DNA from: Limnobacter sp. SAORIC-580
GTDB taxonomy: Bacteria > Pseudomonadota > Gammaproteobacteria > Burkholderiales > Burkholderiaceae_B
Length of the DNA stretch: 64,000 nt
NCBI RefSeq assembly: GCF_013004065.1
Contig: NZ_CP053084.1
Span: 2,976,001-3,040,000, forward strand
Direction: 5' to 3'
In this document: one piece after another, positions 9,316 to 18,953 of the stretch
Layout of the letters: every line of letters begins with the position of its first letter
How positions within the stretch are numbered: the stretch's first letter is position 1
Notes under the pieces: generated by a model
What the model saw: the letters and a program-made list of their open reading frames with translations, nothing else
Told to the model about the DNA's origin: nothing
Databases searched by the model: none
Program-made: the position numbers and the translations under genes

Positions 9316-9464
9316 TTGAAATAGTCTTCCTGTCGGGAGATCAGTAAAAAGAATAAAGAGAATTTACGCTGGCTATAGCTATACTTTACCGACTAACGCA
9401 CAGCCACTTGTTTTGGATGCAGCAAAAGCCAGCATTTAATGCATTTGAAGGCATATGGATGAGC

Positions 9465-10073
9465 TCAGGTTTTGCGCTTTAGCACCAAGACCATAGATTT
9501 GGCCAACACAGGAATACGGCCAACTCGATGCACTCGAGTTACCTCCAGCCCAACCTCCTCGAACAGTTGAGTTAAAGTTTTTACTGACCAAAACTTGATA
9601 TGCCCATGATCCCAAAGTGCTGTGAAATGGGCGTCCATTTTACCAGTCAGTGACATGACTAGGTTTTTCCAGTAGCCATGGTAAGGGGTTGACACAATTG
9701 CGACTCCATCGTCTTGCATTAGACTAAGCAGCGTTTTGGCGTAATCTCGAGGAGCATAAACATGCTCAACCACCTCCAGACTGTACACCAGCGGGAATCG
9801 ACCAAACCTAGCCTGCAAATCATCGTAGGCGGAACCTGTATGCAAATCTATTTCAGGGTCTTTCTGTCTAGCAAACTTAACCCCCTCGGCCGAGGGATCA
9901 ACGCCGGATACTTCCCAACCCCTAGCCTTCATCGCTCTGGCAATAGAGCCATTTCCACAACCGAGGTCGAAAGCTCGGCCAGCCTCCCCCAACAAGTCTA
10001 CCTCTTGAAATAATGCAGGAAGCAAGTAATCGTGAGAATCACAATGCTCACCGTCTAACCATTGATAAGCCAT
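9465..10073 (-). CDS. class I SAM-dependent methyltransferase
   Basis: Methyltransferase of 202 residues with the Rossmann-fold motif I FDLGCGNGSIARAMKARGW near residue 37, a motif II acidic residue in VSGVDPSAEGVKFAR, and VYSLEVVEHV as the post-II motif typical of UbiG/Methyltransf_11-type enzymes. In this setting it may methylate a sugar residue or a lipid-linked intermediate, which is inference. It follows the GT2 gene at 10088-10984 with a 14-base gap and ends the minus-strand glycosyltransferase run. Confidence 0.85.
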   Translation of the reverse strand: MAYQWLDGEHCDSHDYLLPALFQEVDLLGEAGRAFDLGCGNGSIARAMKARGWEVSGVDPSAEGVKFARQKDPEIDLHTGSAYDDLQARFGRFPLVYSLEVVEHVYAPRDYAKTLLSLMQDDGVAIVSTPYHGYWKNLVMSLTGKMDAHFTALWDHGHIKFWSVKTLTQLFEEVGLEVTRVHRVGRIPVLAKSMVLVLKRKT

Positions 10074-10087
10074 GCCTTAACGCTTCC

Positions 10088-10984
10088 TCAAATTTGTATA
10101 TCCAGAATTTTGCGTATTGCAACTCGAATATCAACATTGTGTGTGCGCATATATAATTTGACTTCGTAAACTTTGCAATCGACCAAATAACGATACCAAA
10201 ACCCCTGAAGGATATGAAACATGGCGCCTTCTTTGCCGTCCAGAAAGCCAAGTCGAATAACATATCTGTATAAAAAATATGCCAACGCCCTAAGACCTGA
10301 AGGCAGGCGAAAATAGATTTTCTCTTTTAGCCAACGCTTAAAGCCAGCCTGTGAACCATCGATAGCAGAAGCCACGGAATCATGCGTCATAAAAGCAAAT
10401 TCTAAATTCAGTAAATCAACAGCTTCTCGGGAAGCATATTTGTTGTGCTTTTCTGTCCACCAAGTGAGTGAATTCAAATTGTCATCAATCAACTCGCCCT
10501 TTAGAACGATGGTGTCACCCTTAACCTTAATATGTTCATCCATCCAGCGGTCTTCAATCTCCCCTTGGCCCAAGCGAACCAATCGAAGCATGTATGCGGG
10601 AAAAATACCGCCGTGATTGATCTGACGTCCCATAAATGCCATGCGTCTGGGGAAGTATGCACCGTTAATATGCTCTGGGGGGTTAGATAAAAAATCTCGA
10701 ACAGAGGCTCTCAACGTCTCTGTAAGATACTCATCTGCATCAAGTCTCATGATCCATTTGCAAGAGGCCGATACATTAGACACGCCAAACTTAAACTGAC
10801 TGCTGTAATTAACCCACGGGTTTTTAATAAACTTAGAGTTGAAGCACTTAGCAATTTCAACGGTCGCATCGTTAGAACCGCAGTCGACAATAACAATTTC
10901 GTCTGCTAAATCTGCGATAGTGCTCAAACATCTCCCAAGGTGAATCGCCTCATTCTTAGTCAGAACTACTACGGACAAATTCAC
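10088..10984 (-). CDS. family 2 glycosyltransferase (WaaE-like)
   Basis: GT-A fold glycosyltransferase (298 residues). It opens SVVVLTKNEAIHLGRCLSTI, typical of the WaaE/KdtX-like branch, and carries DEIVIVDCGSNDAT and the metal-binding DADEYL (DXD) near residue 100. HGGIFPAYMLRLVR in the middle also fits that branch. The start is GTG, overlapping the stop of the upstream acetyltransferase (GTGA), so the two are translationally coupled. Donor and acceptor are unknown. Confidence 0.88.
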   Translation of the reverse strand: MNLSVVVLTKNEAIHLGRCLSTIADLADEIVIVDCGSNDATVEIAKCFNSKFIKNPWVNYSSQFKFGVSNVSASCKWIMRLDADEYLTETLRASVRDFLSNPPEHINGAYFPRRMAFMGRQINHGGIFPAYMLRLVRLGQGEIEDRWMDEHIKVKGDTIVLKGELIDDNLNSLTWWTEKHNKYASREAVDLLNLEFAFMTHDSVASAIDGSQAGFKRWLKEKIYFRLPSGLRALAYFLYRYVIRLGFLDGKEGAMFHILQGFWYRYLVDCKVYEVKLYMRTHNVDIRVAIRKILDIQI

Positions 10985-11526
10985 TCGTAAACACCTTTCA
11001 AAACACGTTTTTTGTAAGACTGCGCGGGATAACCTTTAGCGACCGTCCAAGGCTTGATATCTGAGAACACACTTGAGCGAGCATTGATAACTGCTCCTTC
11101 ACCAATTGTTACGCCTGGGCCTATAAACACGTCCGCTGTAACCCAGGCATAATCCTCAATAACGATTGGCGCAACCATCAATTGCATGGAGGGATCGTTG
11201 TAATCATGCGTAGCGGTGCAAAGGTGACTATACTGACTCACAGTAACATTTTTCCCAAGAAAAACAGGGGCGACATTGTAACAAATTACGCCGTGACTAA
11301 GGCAAGAATGATCGTCCATGATCAAGTTCCACGGGGCCCAGATTTTTGCAGACGGATAAGGATGCGCACCTTTTCCCACCACAGCGCCGAATAACCTAAG
11401 CAACAAGCGACGCCACTTATGAAAAGGTGTGGGACTAAATCTATAAAGAAGTGTAGATATAATTATCCACAAAACTCGAGTTAGTTTATTTTTAGTATCG
11501 ATTGTACTGGAAGTAAGCTTAGACAT
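10981..11526 (-). CDS. WcaF-type hexapeptide O-acetyltransferase
   Basis: Left-handed beta-helix acyltransferase (181 residues) resembling colanic-acid acetyltransferase WcaF. Seen: the N-terminal helix KWRRLLLRLFGAVVGKG and hexapeptide turns around IWAPWNLIMDDHSCLS, AWVTADVFIGPGVTIGEGAV and SSVFSDIKPWTVAKGYPA; catalytic His in ATHDY. It probably O-acetylates a sugar of the repeat unit using acetyl-CoA. It overlaps both neighbours (8 bases with the upstream GT4, 4 with the GT2), so the three are one operon. Confidence 0.87.
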   Translation of the reverse strand: MSKLTSSTIDTKNKLTRVLWIIISTLLYRFSPTPFHKWRRLLLRLFGAVVGKGAHPYPSAKIWAPWNLIMDDHSCLSHGVICYNVAPVFLGKNVTVSQYSHLCTATHDYNDPSMQLMVAPIVIEDYAWVTADVFIGPGVTIGEGAVINARSSVFSDIKPWTVAKGYPAQSYKKRVLKGVYE

Positions 11527-12673
11527 CTTGAGTAGATTTAATTATCGTATCTCGGTAGACAATCTCAAAATGAGTGGCGATTTTAGACCAAGAAAAACTG
11601 TTTTCCATCCAACGTCTACCGCGGAATCCCATTTCAAGTCTCTCAGTACTAGAAAGTTGCATCATTTCCTCCAAACCCTTTCTGAGAGGATATTCACCAA
11701 CTTCAACCCATTTACCGCATTTGAACTCATTCAACCCTTCCCAGGGCGCGCCTTTCGAAGAAATCACAGGAACCGCACACGCCAAACTCTCGGCAACTGT
11801 TATGGCAAAATTATCACTCAGTGTCGGCAATACAAATATAGACGCTGAGTGATACTTATACCATTTGGCATCACCGAACACCGCACCGGAAAATACGACT
11901 CGTCGAAGTTTCATTTGCATTGCAAGGTTTTTCAATATCTGGAGCTCTCCTCCATCGTCTGGACCAATAATCTCTAGCTCCCAATCGGGAAAGCTACTTT
12001 CTAAAAAGGACCATGCAACAAGCAAATTCTTCAACCCCTTCTTCTTGTGTACTCGGCCAAGAGTGATGACCTTCTTTAGTTCTGGCTCAACATTTCTAAC
12101 AAACTTTGGCACGACAACACCGTTTGGAATTTGAACTACAGGAATATCAAGTCCATACGTCATGATATCAACCGATTCTTGGTGACTTGTGGAGTGCATC
12201 ATGGACGCATTAAGAAACACGTCATCTTGATAAAGATAACTAACAATCCGCTTTTTAATAGAACCATAAGACAACGCCACAGGAGCAAGCATGCCGTGAA
12301 CCGAGATGATGTAAGGCCTCTTCGTGACCCTATGCCAATCGAGAACCGCCTTCGCGGGATACATCCAAGCACCGTGCAGGTGAACTAAATCTGGATTTAA
12401 TTCAACGAGAGTGCGAGTCAAATTCTTAGCATAGCCAAACTGCTTTGGGCCGATTGTGCTAAAGGGGATAGTTTCTATATCACTCCATTGTGAAGACTCA
12501 TTCGCCCAACAGTCATCTACTAGGCCAACTACCACTACATGGAGAGATGAACCAAGGTTCTGATGCCGTGACAACTGATAAACAACCTCGGTTACGCCAG
12601 CACCAGAAGATGTCAAGCTAGAAGAAACATGTGCAACTAAGAAACTATTTCGTTTCATACAATTTTCATTCAT
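11519..12673 (-). CDS. GT4-type glycosyltransferase
   Basis: GT-B fold glycosyltransferase (384 residues). The N-terminal half has LVHLHGAWMYPAKAVLDW and IISVHGMLAPVAL, typical of GT4 enzymes of polysaccharide clusters. The C-terminal half has the nucleotide-sugar signature VITLGRVHKKKGLKNLLVAW and FVLPTLSDNFAITVAESLAC, the EX7E-type region. The ATG at 12673 gives MNENCMKRNSF; a second ATG at 12658 is possible. It overlaps the downstream acetyltransferase by 8 bases. Product unknown. Confidence 0.88.
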   Translation of the reverse strand: MNENCMKRNSFLVAHVSSSLTSSGAGVTEVVYQLSRHQNLGSSLHVVVVGLVDDCWANESSQWSDIETIPFSTIGPKQFGYAKNLTRTLVELNPDLVHLHGAWMYPAKAVLDWHRVTKRPYIISVHGMLAPVALSYGSIKKRIVSYLYQDDVFLNASMMHSTSHQESVDIMTYGLDIPVVQIPNGVVVPKFVRNVEPELKKVITLGRVHKKKGLKNLLVAWSFLESSFPDWELEIIGPDDGGELQILKNLAMQMKLRRVVFSGAVFGDAKWYKYHSASIFVLPTLSDNFAITVAESLACAVPVISSKGAPWEGLNEFKCGKWVEVGEYPLRKGLEEMMQLSSTERLEMGFRGRRWMENSFSWSKIATHFEIVYRDTIIKSTQDV

Positions 12674-12674
12674 A

Positions 12675-13814
12675 CTAGCTCAAATTATTATATATATATT
12701 TTCTTGATACAAACCACAAAATAATTCCCACAAAAATAATCGGCAAGCCGGTTCTATTAAAAATAATAGCTTCAAAAAATGACATCGCAAAAAAGGGAAA
12801 AACAATTATCGCGCTTTTTTTAGAGGAACGAACCAATCTAATACCAATAATAGAAATTGAAATAAGCGTAAGAAAAAATCCAACTAAGCCAGTTAACTCT
12901 AATACAGCTACATAAGAATTCTCAACGGGCGAAAATCGAAGACTAGAAAGCGAACCATAAATTGGACTTTCTAAGAATCGCATAAAGCTAGAAATCAAAA
13001 CCGCAGTTCTGGTATCTTCCCCGTAAGTACCGTAGATCCAATCAACACCAAATACAATAATTATCAAAATCAATGAAGAAATGGCAAGATAAACAAACAA
13101 TAACCTTAAAGCCGACCCCATAAAATTCAAGCAAAAAAACAGAATTGTGACTATCACACCCAGCAACCCAGTTCGCGAACCGGTTTCTATCAATAAAAAT
13201 AATGAAATCAGCAACATTATTATAATTCTCGCATTGAATTTTACATAACAAACGTAATAAAAAGAAAGTGAAAAAATTAGGGAATAATATACAGCAGCAT
13301 GATTTGCATTCGAAAACGTACCAAAATATCGATCCAAATGGTACAACTTAGGAAAATCACCCAAGAAAAAAACAAACAATAGAAATAATTTAGATACAAA
13401 AAATGCCTTGCAAAGGATTATAACAAATTGCTCAAATCCAAAACAATCCAAATACCACACCACAAAAGAAACCAACCCTACAATTACAATGGGTGTTAAT
13501 AGGTATAAAAACGATTCGAGTCCTGCATTAGCCAATAATGAGTTAACGAAAACCACAAAATAAATTAGGGCAAATGGAAATACAGGAAAAACTTTTTCAT
13601 ATAATCTAGAAACAAAAAACAATCCACAAATGGAAGAAAGAAATAAAACAATTATTTTAATAATACTAAAAAATGCCAAACCCTCGAGAACTAAATAATT
13701 TGGAGCGATCAAATATCCATCATATGTTGAAAACGGAATAAGTAAGAGAACCAAGAAAAAGAGTCTCTCGCTCATGACAAGCGAACTTTTACTGTTAAAA
13801 TAATTTGAACTCAA
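12675..13814 (-). CDS. Wzy-like O-antigen/exopolysaccharide polymerase
   Basis: Very hydrophobic protein (379 residues) with about ten predicted membrane segments and the layout of Wzy polymerases and O-antigen ligases: paired helices, then a conserved segment LLIETGSRTGLLGVIVTILF that matches the Wzy_C/ligase region, then a periplasmic loop with SSLRFSPVENSYVAVLELTG. Such proteins join lipid-linked repeat units in the periplasm. The frame starts with TTG at 13814; an ATG at 13775 (MSERLFFLVLL) is an equally good start. Markedly AT-rich, like its neighbours. Polymerase rather than ligase is inferred from the nearby flippase. Confidence 0.78.
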   Translation of the reverse strand: MSSNYFNSKSSLVMSERLFFLVLLLIPFSTYDGYLIAPNYLVLEGLAFFSIIKIIVLFLSSICGLFFVSRLYEKVFPVFPFALIYFVVFVNSLLANAGLESFLYLLTPIVIVGLVSFVVWYLDCFGFEQFVIILCKAFFVSKLFLLFVFFLGDFPKLYHLDRYFGTFSNANHAAVYYSLIFSLSFYYVCYVKFNARIIIMLLISLFLLIETGSRTGLLGVIVTILFFCLNFMGSALRLLFVYLAISSLILIIIVFGVDWIYGTYGEDTRTAVLISSFMRFLESPIYGSLSSLRFSPVENSYVAVLELTGLVGFFLTLISISIIGIRLVRSSKKSAIIVFPFFAMSFFEAIIFNRTGLPIIFVGIILWFVSRKYIYNNLS

Positions 13815-13909
13815 AGCGCGATTCCTGGCCTAAATTAGATTTTTGTCACATCACAATGTAGACAAACAACATATTCTTCATAAAATCATTAATTATCTGC
13901 CCCACAACC

Positions 13910-14773
13910 CTACTTTGTTCTCAAAAAGACTATTCTCGCAAGCAAATAAAAGGGCAAAAGAAAAAATAGTTTATATTTATCAAATTTCACGTTCGAGAAA
14001 TGCCTAAGCTGGCTAAATGCAATACGAACCACGACATATTTGTAGAGGGGTGTTAACTTGTAGCGAAACAATATCGAAGCAATGCCTCGACGAGTACGCA
14101 AATCCCCACTTGAATCATTCGATGTAATCTGGTCTTTTCGACCATCTTGATTCCAGACTGCTACTAGAGTATCAACGAACACACCGGTTTTTAAGTACAT
14201 CAAATCGATATGAAATTGGGTATCTTGAAATTTAGGCAGATTTTCATCGAAAGAAACAACGGCAAAACATTCACGACGTATTAACGTTGCATTAGTATGG
14301 ATCGTATTAAACAAGATTGCGTTTATCTTCCACCCTATAAAACGATGAAATCTTACTGGAACAAACTCTTTACCAATTCTTGATCTACAAACAACAGATC
14401 CAAAAGCATAATCGAATGCTTTGTTATTCAATAGTGGAATTAATAAATATTCAATCTTGGTAGACATGTATTCATCATCGTCGTCTAAAAAACAAATATA
14501 TTCCCCACTTGAAACTTTTACACCATAATTGCGTGCTGCAGCACCACCAATGGATTTTTCATTTCTTTTCACCAAAACGACAATATCTTCAGGAATCTTT
14601 ATATCAACAAAGAATGGCTCAATAGATGAATCATCTATAATGACTATCTCTATGTTTCGATACGTTTGATCGAATACCGATTTTAGTGCACGAATACATA
14701 GTTCGCGTCTATTTTTTGTTGTAATAACAACACTGACCAAAGGATATAGCATCGCATTTGTTTTAATCCACAT
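13910..14773 (-). CDS. family 2 glycosyltransferase
   Basis: GT-A fold glycosyltransferase (287 residues): VSVVITTKNRRELCIRALKS at the start, NIEIVIIDDSS, GGAAARNYGVKVSSGEYICF and the DXD-type FLDDDDEYM. The frame reaches 14812, but the ATG at 14773 is preceded by GAGAAG at a good distance and begins 11 bases inside the end of the upstream acyltransferase gene, so it is preferred. The C-terminus is basic and hydrophobic (FLLPFYLLARIVFL), possibly membrane-associated. Part of the AT-rich block. Confidence 0.87.
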   Translation of the reverse strand: MWIKTNAMLYPLVSVVITTKNRRELCIRALKSVFDQTYRNIEIVIIDDSSIEPFFVDIKIPEDIVVLVKRNEKSIGGAAARNYGVKVSSGEYICFLDDDDEYMSTKIEYLLIPLLNNKAFDYAFGSVVCRSRIGKEFVPVRFHRFIGWKINAILFNTIHTNATLIRRECFAVVSFDENLPKFQDTQFHIDLMYLKTGVFVDTLVAVWNQDGRKDQITSNDSSGDLRTRRGIASILFRYKLTPLYKYVVVRIAFSQLRHFSNVKFDKYKLFFLLPFYLLARIVFLRTK

Positions 14774-15431
14774 GACCAACTTCTCGCTCGAAGTACTTGA
14801 CCTCACATTCATATTTTTTTAGTTTTACAGCTGGCACGCCACCATACAAACAACCCTCGTCAAGAAGACTTGAATTAACAACAGATCCAGCAGCAACTAC
14901 TGACGCATTGGCTATAGAGACACCGGATAAAACAATTGACCCACTACCTATAAAACAGAAGTCACCAACAAAAATACCTTTACACTCTTGTTTCGATTTA
15001 TAAATATTAATGGAATGAGTGAGTATTTGCGTTCTGTAACCAGCAATAGTTACAAATTCACCAATAATCACCTCATCAGTACAATCAATTATGTGTTGAT
15101 TAGTGATAGATGAGTTCGATCCAAGAATTAAGGCCAATCTTCTCTCCTCTGTAGCATAATGCACTTTTGAACGAGGAAATCCATTTATCAAATTCAATGA
15201 GCCTATAGTTGAATATTCACCCAACTCTAGGTGCTCCAGCTTTTTAAAATAGTTAAAATTTCCGATAGAAGATTTTTTCTTCATCACTAAAACATCAGGA
15301 AAAACCCAAGACCAGCCAATTCTTGAGCTATTTTCAATCTTATATCCAAAAAACTTTATTAGAATTAAACGCTTTAGCATCCATGGCAAGAAAACAATAA
15401 TTAATTTTGTCAAAAACAGTATTGTGTTCAT
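14763..15431 (-). CDS. hexapeptide-repeat acyltransferase
   Basis: Left-handed beta-helix acyltransferase (222 residues). A hydrophobic N-terminal stretch (ILFLTKLIIVFLPWMLKRLI) suggests membrane association. Hexapeptide turns are seen in VFVGDFCFIGSGSIVLSG-type sequence and in SIANASVVAAGSVVNSSLLD, ending in LYGGVPAVKLKKY, the classic Wbb/Cap acetyltransferase tail. It probably O-acetylates a glycan sugar. It is the first intact gene after the transposase remnant at 15.5-16.1 kb. Confidence 0.82.
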   Translation of the reverse strand: MNTILFLTKLIIVFLPWMLKRLILIKFFGYKIENSSRIGWSWVFPDVLVMKKKSSIGNFNYFKKLEHLELGEYSTIGSLNLINGFPRSKVHYATEERRLALILGSNSSITNQHIIDCTDEVIIGEFVTIAGYRTQILTHSINIYKSKQECKGIFVGDFCFIGSGSIVLSGVSIANASVVAAGSVVNSSLLDEGCLYGGVPAVKLKKYECEVKYFEREVGHVD

Positions 15432-15531
15432 AATTTTAATTTTTAAGTAGAATATTGATTATCAATTATTTAATTATTTTTAATAGCTCATCCTTGTGAC
15501 ACATAAAGAAATTTCTTATGATTGAAAACTT

Positions 15532-16060
15532 AACTTCCTGCTCTCGGCTGGTAAATTTTTCGGCAATTCCACCGTAAATTTATTCAGAGTCAGGTAATTC
15601 AAAGCAGAGTATAGTCGCATCAAACTACTATCCTGCGTACAATCTTCAAAGATCACTCGTGCTTCTTAGCTGCTTCGAAATAACGCCATGGATAGGCATT
15701 CATCCTCAATTTTACCTCTGAGGCTTTCATTAGAACCGTTTTATCATTGCTTGCCATGATCAATCAGTACACTTTCTAGATTTTCCTGTCCGGCCCATTC
15801 CGGGCGCTTGATAGTAACGACTGGGGGGCCGTTGTCATCCTGAGGCGTCTCGGTACGCCGCACACACCAACCAGTTTATTTAGGGCATAAATAACTCGCC
15901 TCGAACCAATTCCATCGGGCACACCGATTGCGGAATATTTCCAAACATATTCGTTCACAACGGTCAGGAACTTGATGGCTTGAGCGTCGGCACAGCCATA
16001 ATGAGAAACTATAGCTCCAACAAGTGCTCTATTGATCCAATACCTTAGGTCGCTGCCCAA
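15532..16060 (-). mobile_element. decayed IS3-family transposase (orfB integrase core)
   Basis: Reading the minus strand gives the C-terminal catalytic region of an IS3-type OrfB. Segments in order: IKFLTVVNEYVWKYSAIGV, SRRVIYALNKLVGVCGVPR, then after a frameshift DDNGP, VLIDHGKQ, two stop codons (15741-15746) exactly where such proteins have Trp-Gln, NGSNESLRGKIEDECLS, another stop (15666-15668), EARVIFEDCTQDSSLMR and LYSALNYLTLNKF. The DDE core is broken, so it is inactive. Terminal inverted repeats were not found. The remaining sequence in 15432-15531 and 16061-16202 is AT-rich with nothing recognisable. Confidence 0.85.
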
Positions 16061-16202
16061 CGCGTCGGTATCAGAGCTACAATTAGCGTCTTACGCTAAA
16101 ACATAATATTTAATTGCTTAGAATTAAATATAAATTAATTTCTATTAATGAGCATAAGGAATACTTATATAACCTCATTCAGAAGGCAACTCCAGGGCAT
16201 AA

Positions 16203-17360
16203 TCACTTTAAAAATGAATCCACCAATATATCCCACCGTTTAGCAAATTTATCTGAAGTAAAAGTCTCATCAAATTTGACTTTGTTACGCTGACCCCAAC
16301 GAGAATTTTTTGTTAGGGTTTGTAAGGCTTTATCAATTGCTGAGGCAAGTGCAACAGAATCTGCGTCATAACATGGAATAACATCTGGGAGGTCACTCAA
16401 TTGATCTACATTTCCGCCAACCGCGGTCATCACCATTGGCTTTCCATGAAAAGCGCACTCAAGCGGAAAAAGATCATAGTAAGCAACTCTATTGGGTATG
16501 ACAATCACATCCGCAGAACGTACCAACGACTCCATATTAGACTGCCAACCCAAGTCTGTTACACTTGGAAACGATTTTCGCATGGGGCCGTCCCCAGCTG
16601 TCAGAAAGCGAACATTAGGATAGTTTCCTACTATTAACGACGCAGCCTCGCAAAATAAATCGTACCCTTTATGAGAAACATACCGACCTGCAAATAACAC
16701 AAAGATCTCATTTCTACTCCTTGGTCTGTAATTTAAAGCTTCATTATCCCTTTCACAATCCATGTGAACGCCTGATTTAATGTAAAAAACCCTTCGATTG
16801 CTAATAACAGTACCAAACTTACTTTTATACTCTATTGCAGCACCCTCCGATGGAAAAACTATAAAATCGGCGCTAATAAAAAACTGCTTTTCCTTGGCAA
16901 GTATCGATTTATATTTTCCCTCGGCGAAAGAAATCCCATTCAATTCTCTTAACATTTTATATTCATCCGCCGCAACTGAAGGACTATGAGGCATATACCC
17001 AATTCTCTTATTATTTTTCTTTGAATATTTAAGTAAATGTAAATCCTGAAAACCTTGGAATACCACAATATCAGCAGAGTCAATCATCAACTTTGAGGTA
17101 TAAATATTTGAAGATAAATAGTTATGCAAACCTAACTTGTATACAAGCCGATCCAAAAATACTCTTAGGTTTATTTTTTTCTTAACTTCACCTGTTGATT
17201 TATTTCGCTCTAAGGATATATCACCACTAAATTTAAATTCATGCTTAATCTCTCCAGATTGCGCAGATATTTCACATCCTCGAAGCAAGTTATAAACATA
17301 GCCTGGAGGGCCACCTCCAGGCTTGATTTCCGGAACAACGAACAGAACAGTGTATTTCAT
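16203..17360 (-). CDS. GT4-type glycosyltransferase
   Basis: GT-B fold glycosyltransferase (385 residues). N-terminus VLFVVPEIKPGGGPPGYVYN carries the Gly-rich acceptor-side loop; the C-terminal domain has VLFAGRYVSHKGYDLFCEAA, RFLTAGDGPM and VIVIPNRVAYYDLFPLECAFHGKPMV-type sequence (Glu of the EX7E motif; Asp-Leu-Phe-Pro-Leu-Glu). Starts with ATG. AT-rich; lies between the flippase and the transposase remnant. Sugar specificity unknown. Confidence 0.85.
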   Translation of the reverse strand: MKYTVLFVVPEIKPGGGPPGYVYNLLRGCEISAQSGEIKHEFKFSGDISLERNKSTGEVKKKINLRVFLDRLVYKLGLHNYLSSNIYTSKLMIDSADIVVFQGFQDLHLLKYSKKNNKRIGYMPHSPSVAADEYKMLRELNGISFAEGKYKSILAKEKQFFISADFIVFPSEGAAIEYKSKFGTVISNRRVFYIKSGVHMDCERDNEALNYRPRSRNEIFVLFAGRYVSHKGYDLFCEAASLIVGNYPNVRFLTAGDGPMRKSFPSVTDLGWQSNMESLVRSADVIVIPNRVAYYDLFPLECAFHGKPMVMTAVGGNVDQLSDLPDVIPCYDADSVALASAIDKALQTLTKNSRWGQRNKVKFDETFTSDKFAKRWDILVDSFLK

Positions 17361-17504
17361 CGAAATCTCAAAAAACTTTTATTTAAACGACTCACTAAAC
17401 ATCCAACAACTACAATAAATAATTACACTATTTATAAAAAAAAATGGTTTAAATAGTTAAATTTAATTCGCAAACTCAAGATTATCTTTACAAAAACCTA
17501 CAGA

Positions 17505-18776
17505 CTACGCCATTCTTTTGACTTTTGAGATCGAACAAAAAAACCCAATCTTCCATAAGTATGCTGCCATAGATAAAGTAACAAACAACTCCACAAGGAG
17601 CGTATTAATAGCGGCACCCTGCTCATTTCTTAAAGATATCAATGGAATAATCATAGATAGACTAAGTGCTCCCGCCACAGCAAGAATCCCATTAAATTCT
17701 TTCGTCTTATTAATTGGCAATAATATCTGAATACCAAATATATTCGATAAACTTATAATAAAAGGCAAAGGAGCGAGCAACTGCAATACTGGAACAGCAG
17801 GTCTAAAATCTTCTCCGGCGAAAGTAACAACAATAAACTCCGAGAAAATCCATAAAGAAAAACTGCTAGACGCAGAGATTGCTAATATTAATTTAGAAGA
17901 ACGCAACAAAAGCTGTTTTGCTTTTAACGTATCATCATTAAAAAGACTACTCATACGAGGAAATAACGACTGAGAAATTGGCGCAAGCAACGACTGCGCC
18001 AATTGCCGAAATCGATCAGCGAGAATATAGTATCCAGCTGATGCTTGACCGGCGACCACACCTAAAACAACAGGTGTTAACGTGGTGTATAAAGTTATCC
18101 ACACTGATGATGCAAATACTGTAGCACCTTCTTTGATTTCAATAAAAATTTCCTTAAAGGTTGGATATCGCCAATTGATATCTAAATTATGGAATATCCA
18201 CCAAATCGTAGCGACACCGCTTGTGAGGCTTGTAAAAGCTCCAATCGCTATCATTAAATACGCATCACTAGAACTCTTAACGAAGATAAATATGAGTGGT
18301 AACGATAAAACCCTGGAACAAATTTGTATTATTGCAGATTGCTTGATACACTCCATCCCATTTAGAAACCACACAGGAAGCATTATATTTCCGACAATAA
18401 TTCCTATGCCAAGCAAATAAAAATTTTTATAACTCTCGAAAAACGGAATAAATACAATCAACAAAATTAAAACAATAACCACCACAAAACCTAAGATCAA
18501 TTGAGCTGCCCAAGCCGCAATAAATATTCTTGAACGATAGTTTTTATCCGTTCGATGAGCAGCAATTTTACGGGTACCACTCATTCCAAATCCCCAATTA
18601 GTAACCAAATTAAAGTAACCAATGATGATTTGAACCAATCCTACAGTTCCCCAAGCGTCAACACCTATAGTTCTAGTTACATAGGGGAGAGTTAGAAGTG
18701 GAATTAAATAACCAAGAAATTGTACTGAGCCAAGTGCCAGTACATTTGTGCGTAGCCGAGGTAAAGATTTCACCAT
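17505..18776 (-). CDS. Wzx-type oligosaccharide flippase
   Basis: Integral membrane protein (423 residues, about twelve helices) of the polysaccharide-transporter branch of the MOP superfamily, which flips undecaprenyl-linked repeat units to the periplasm. The N-terminus SVQFLGYLIPLLTLPYVTRTIG with GTVGLVQIIIGYFNLVTNWG is diagnostic for RfbX/Wzx. Starts with ATG. It is the first of two flippases in the window (other at 44488-45870) and the two are not close in sequence, pointing to separate glycans. Confidence 0.88.
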   Translation of the reverse strand: MVKSLPRLRTNVLALGSVQFLGYLIPLLTLPYVTRTIGVDAWGTVGLVQIIIGYFNLVTNWGFGMSGTRKIAAHRTDKNYRSRIFIAAWAAQLILGFVVVIVLILLIVFIPFFESYKNFYLLGIGIIVGNIMLPVWFLNGMECIKQSAIIQICSRVLSLPLIFIFVKSSSDAYLMIAIGAFTSLTSGVATIWWIFHNLDINWRYPTFKEIFIEIKEGATVFASSVWITLYTTLTPVVLGVVAGQASAGYYILADRFRQLAQSLLAPISQSLFPRMSSLFNDDTLKAKQLLLRSSKLILAISASSSFSLWIFSEFIVVTFAGEDFRPAVPVLQLLAPLPFIISLSNIFGIQILLPINKTKEFNGILAVAGALSLSMIIPLISLRNEQGAAINTLLVELFVTLSMAAYLWKIGFFCSISKVKRMA

Positions 18777-18953
18777 TATTAACTTATCTTAGTTAGCATC
18801 AGGATTAACTTCATTTTTAAACAACTCTTTTCCTTTTATTAGACTAAAATATTTCCAGAATTCGCTCTGTAAATACAATAATTTAAGGCTCAAAAAATTT
18901 TATTAACCCGCCCTATTATTTGTTAGAAGGTCATTAAATTCAAATAATAACAA

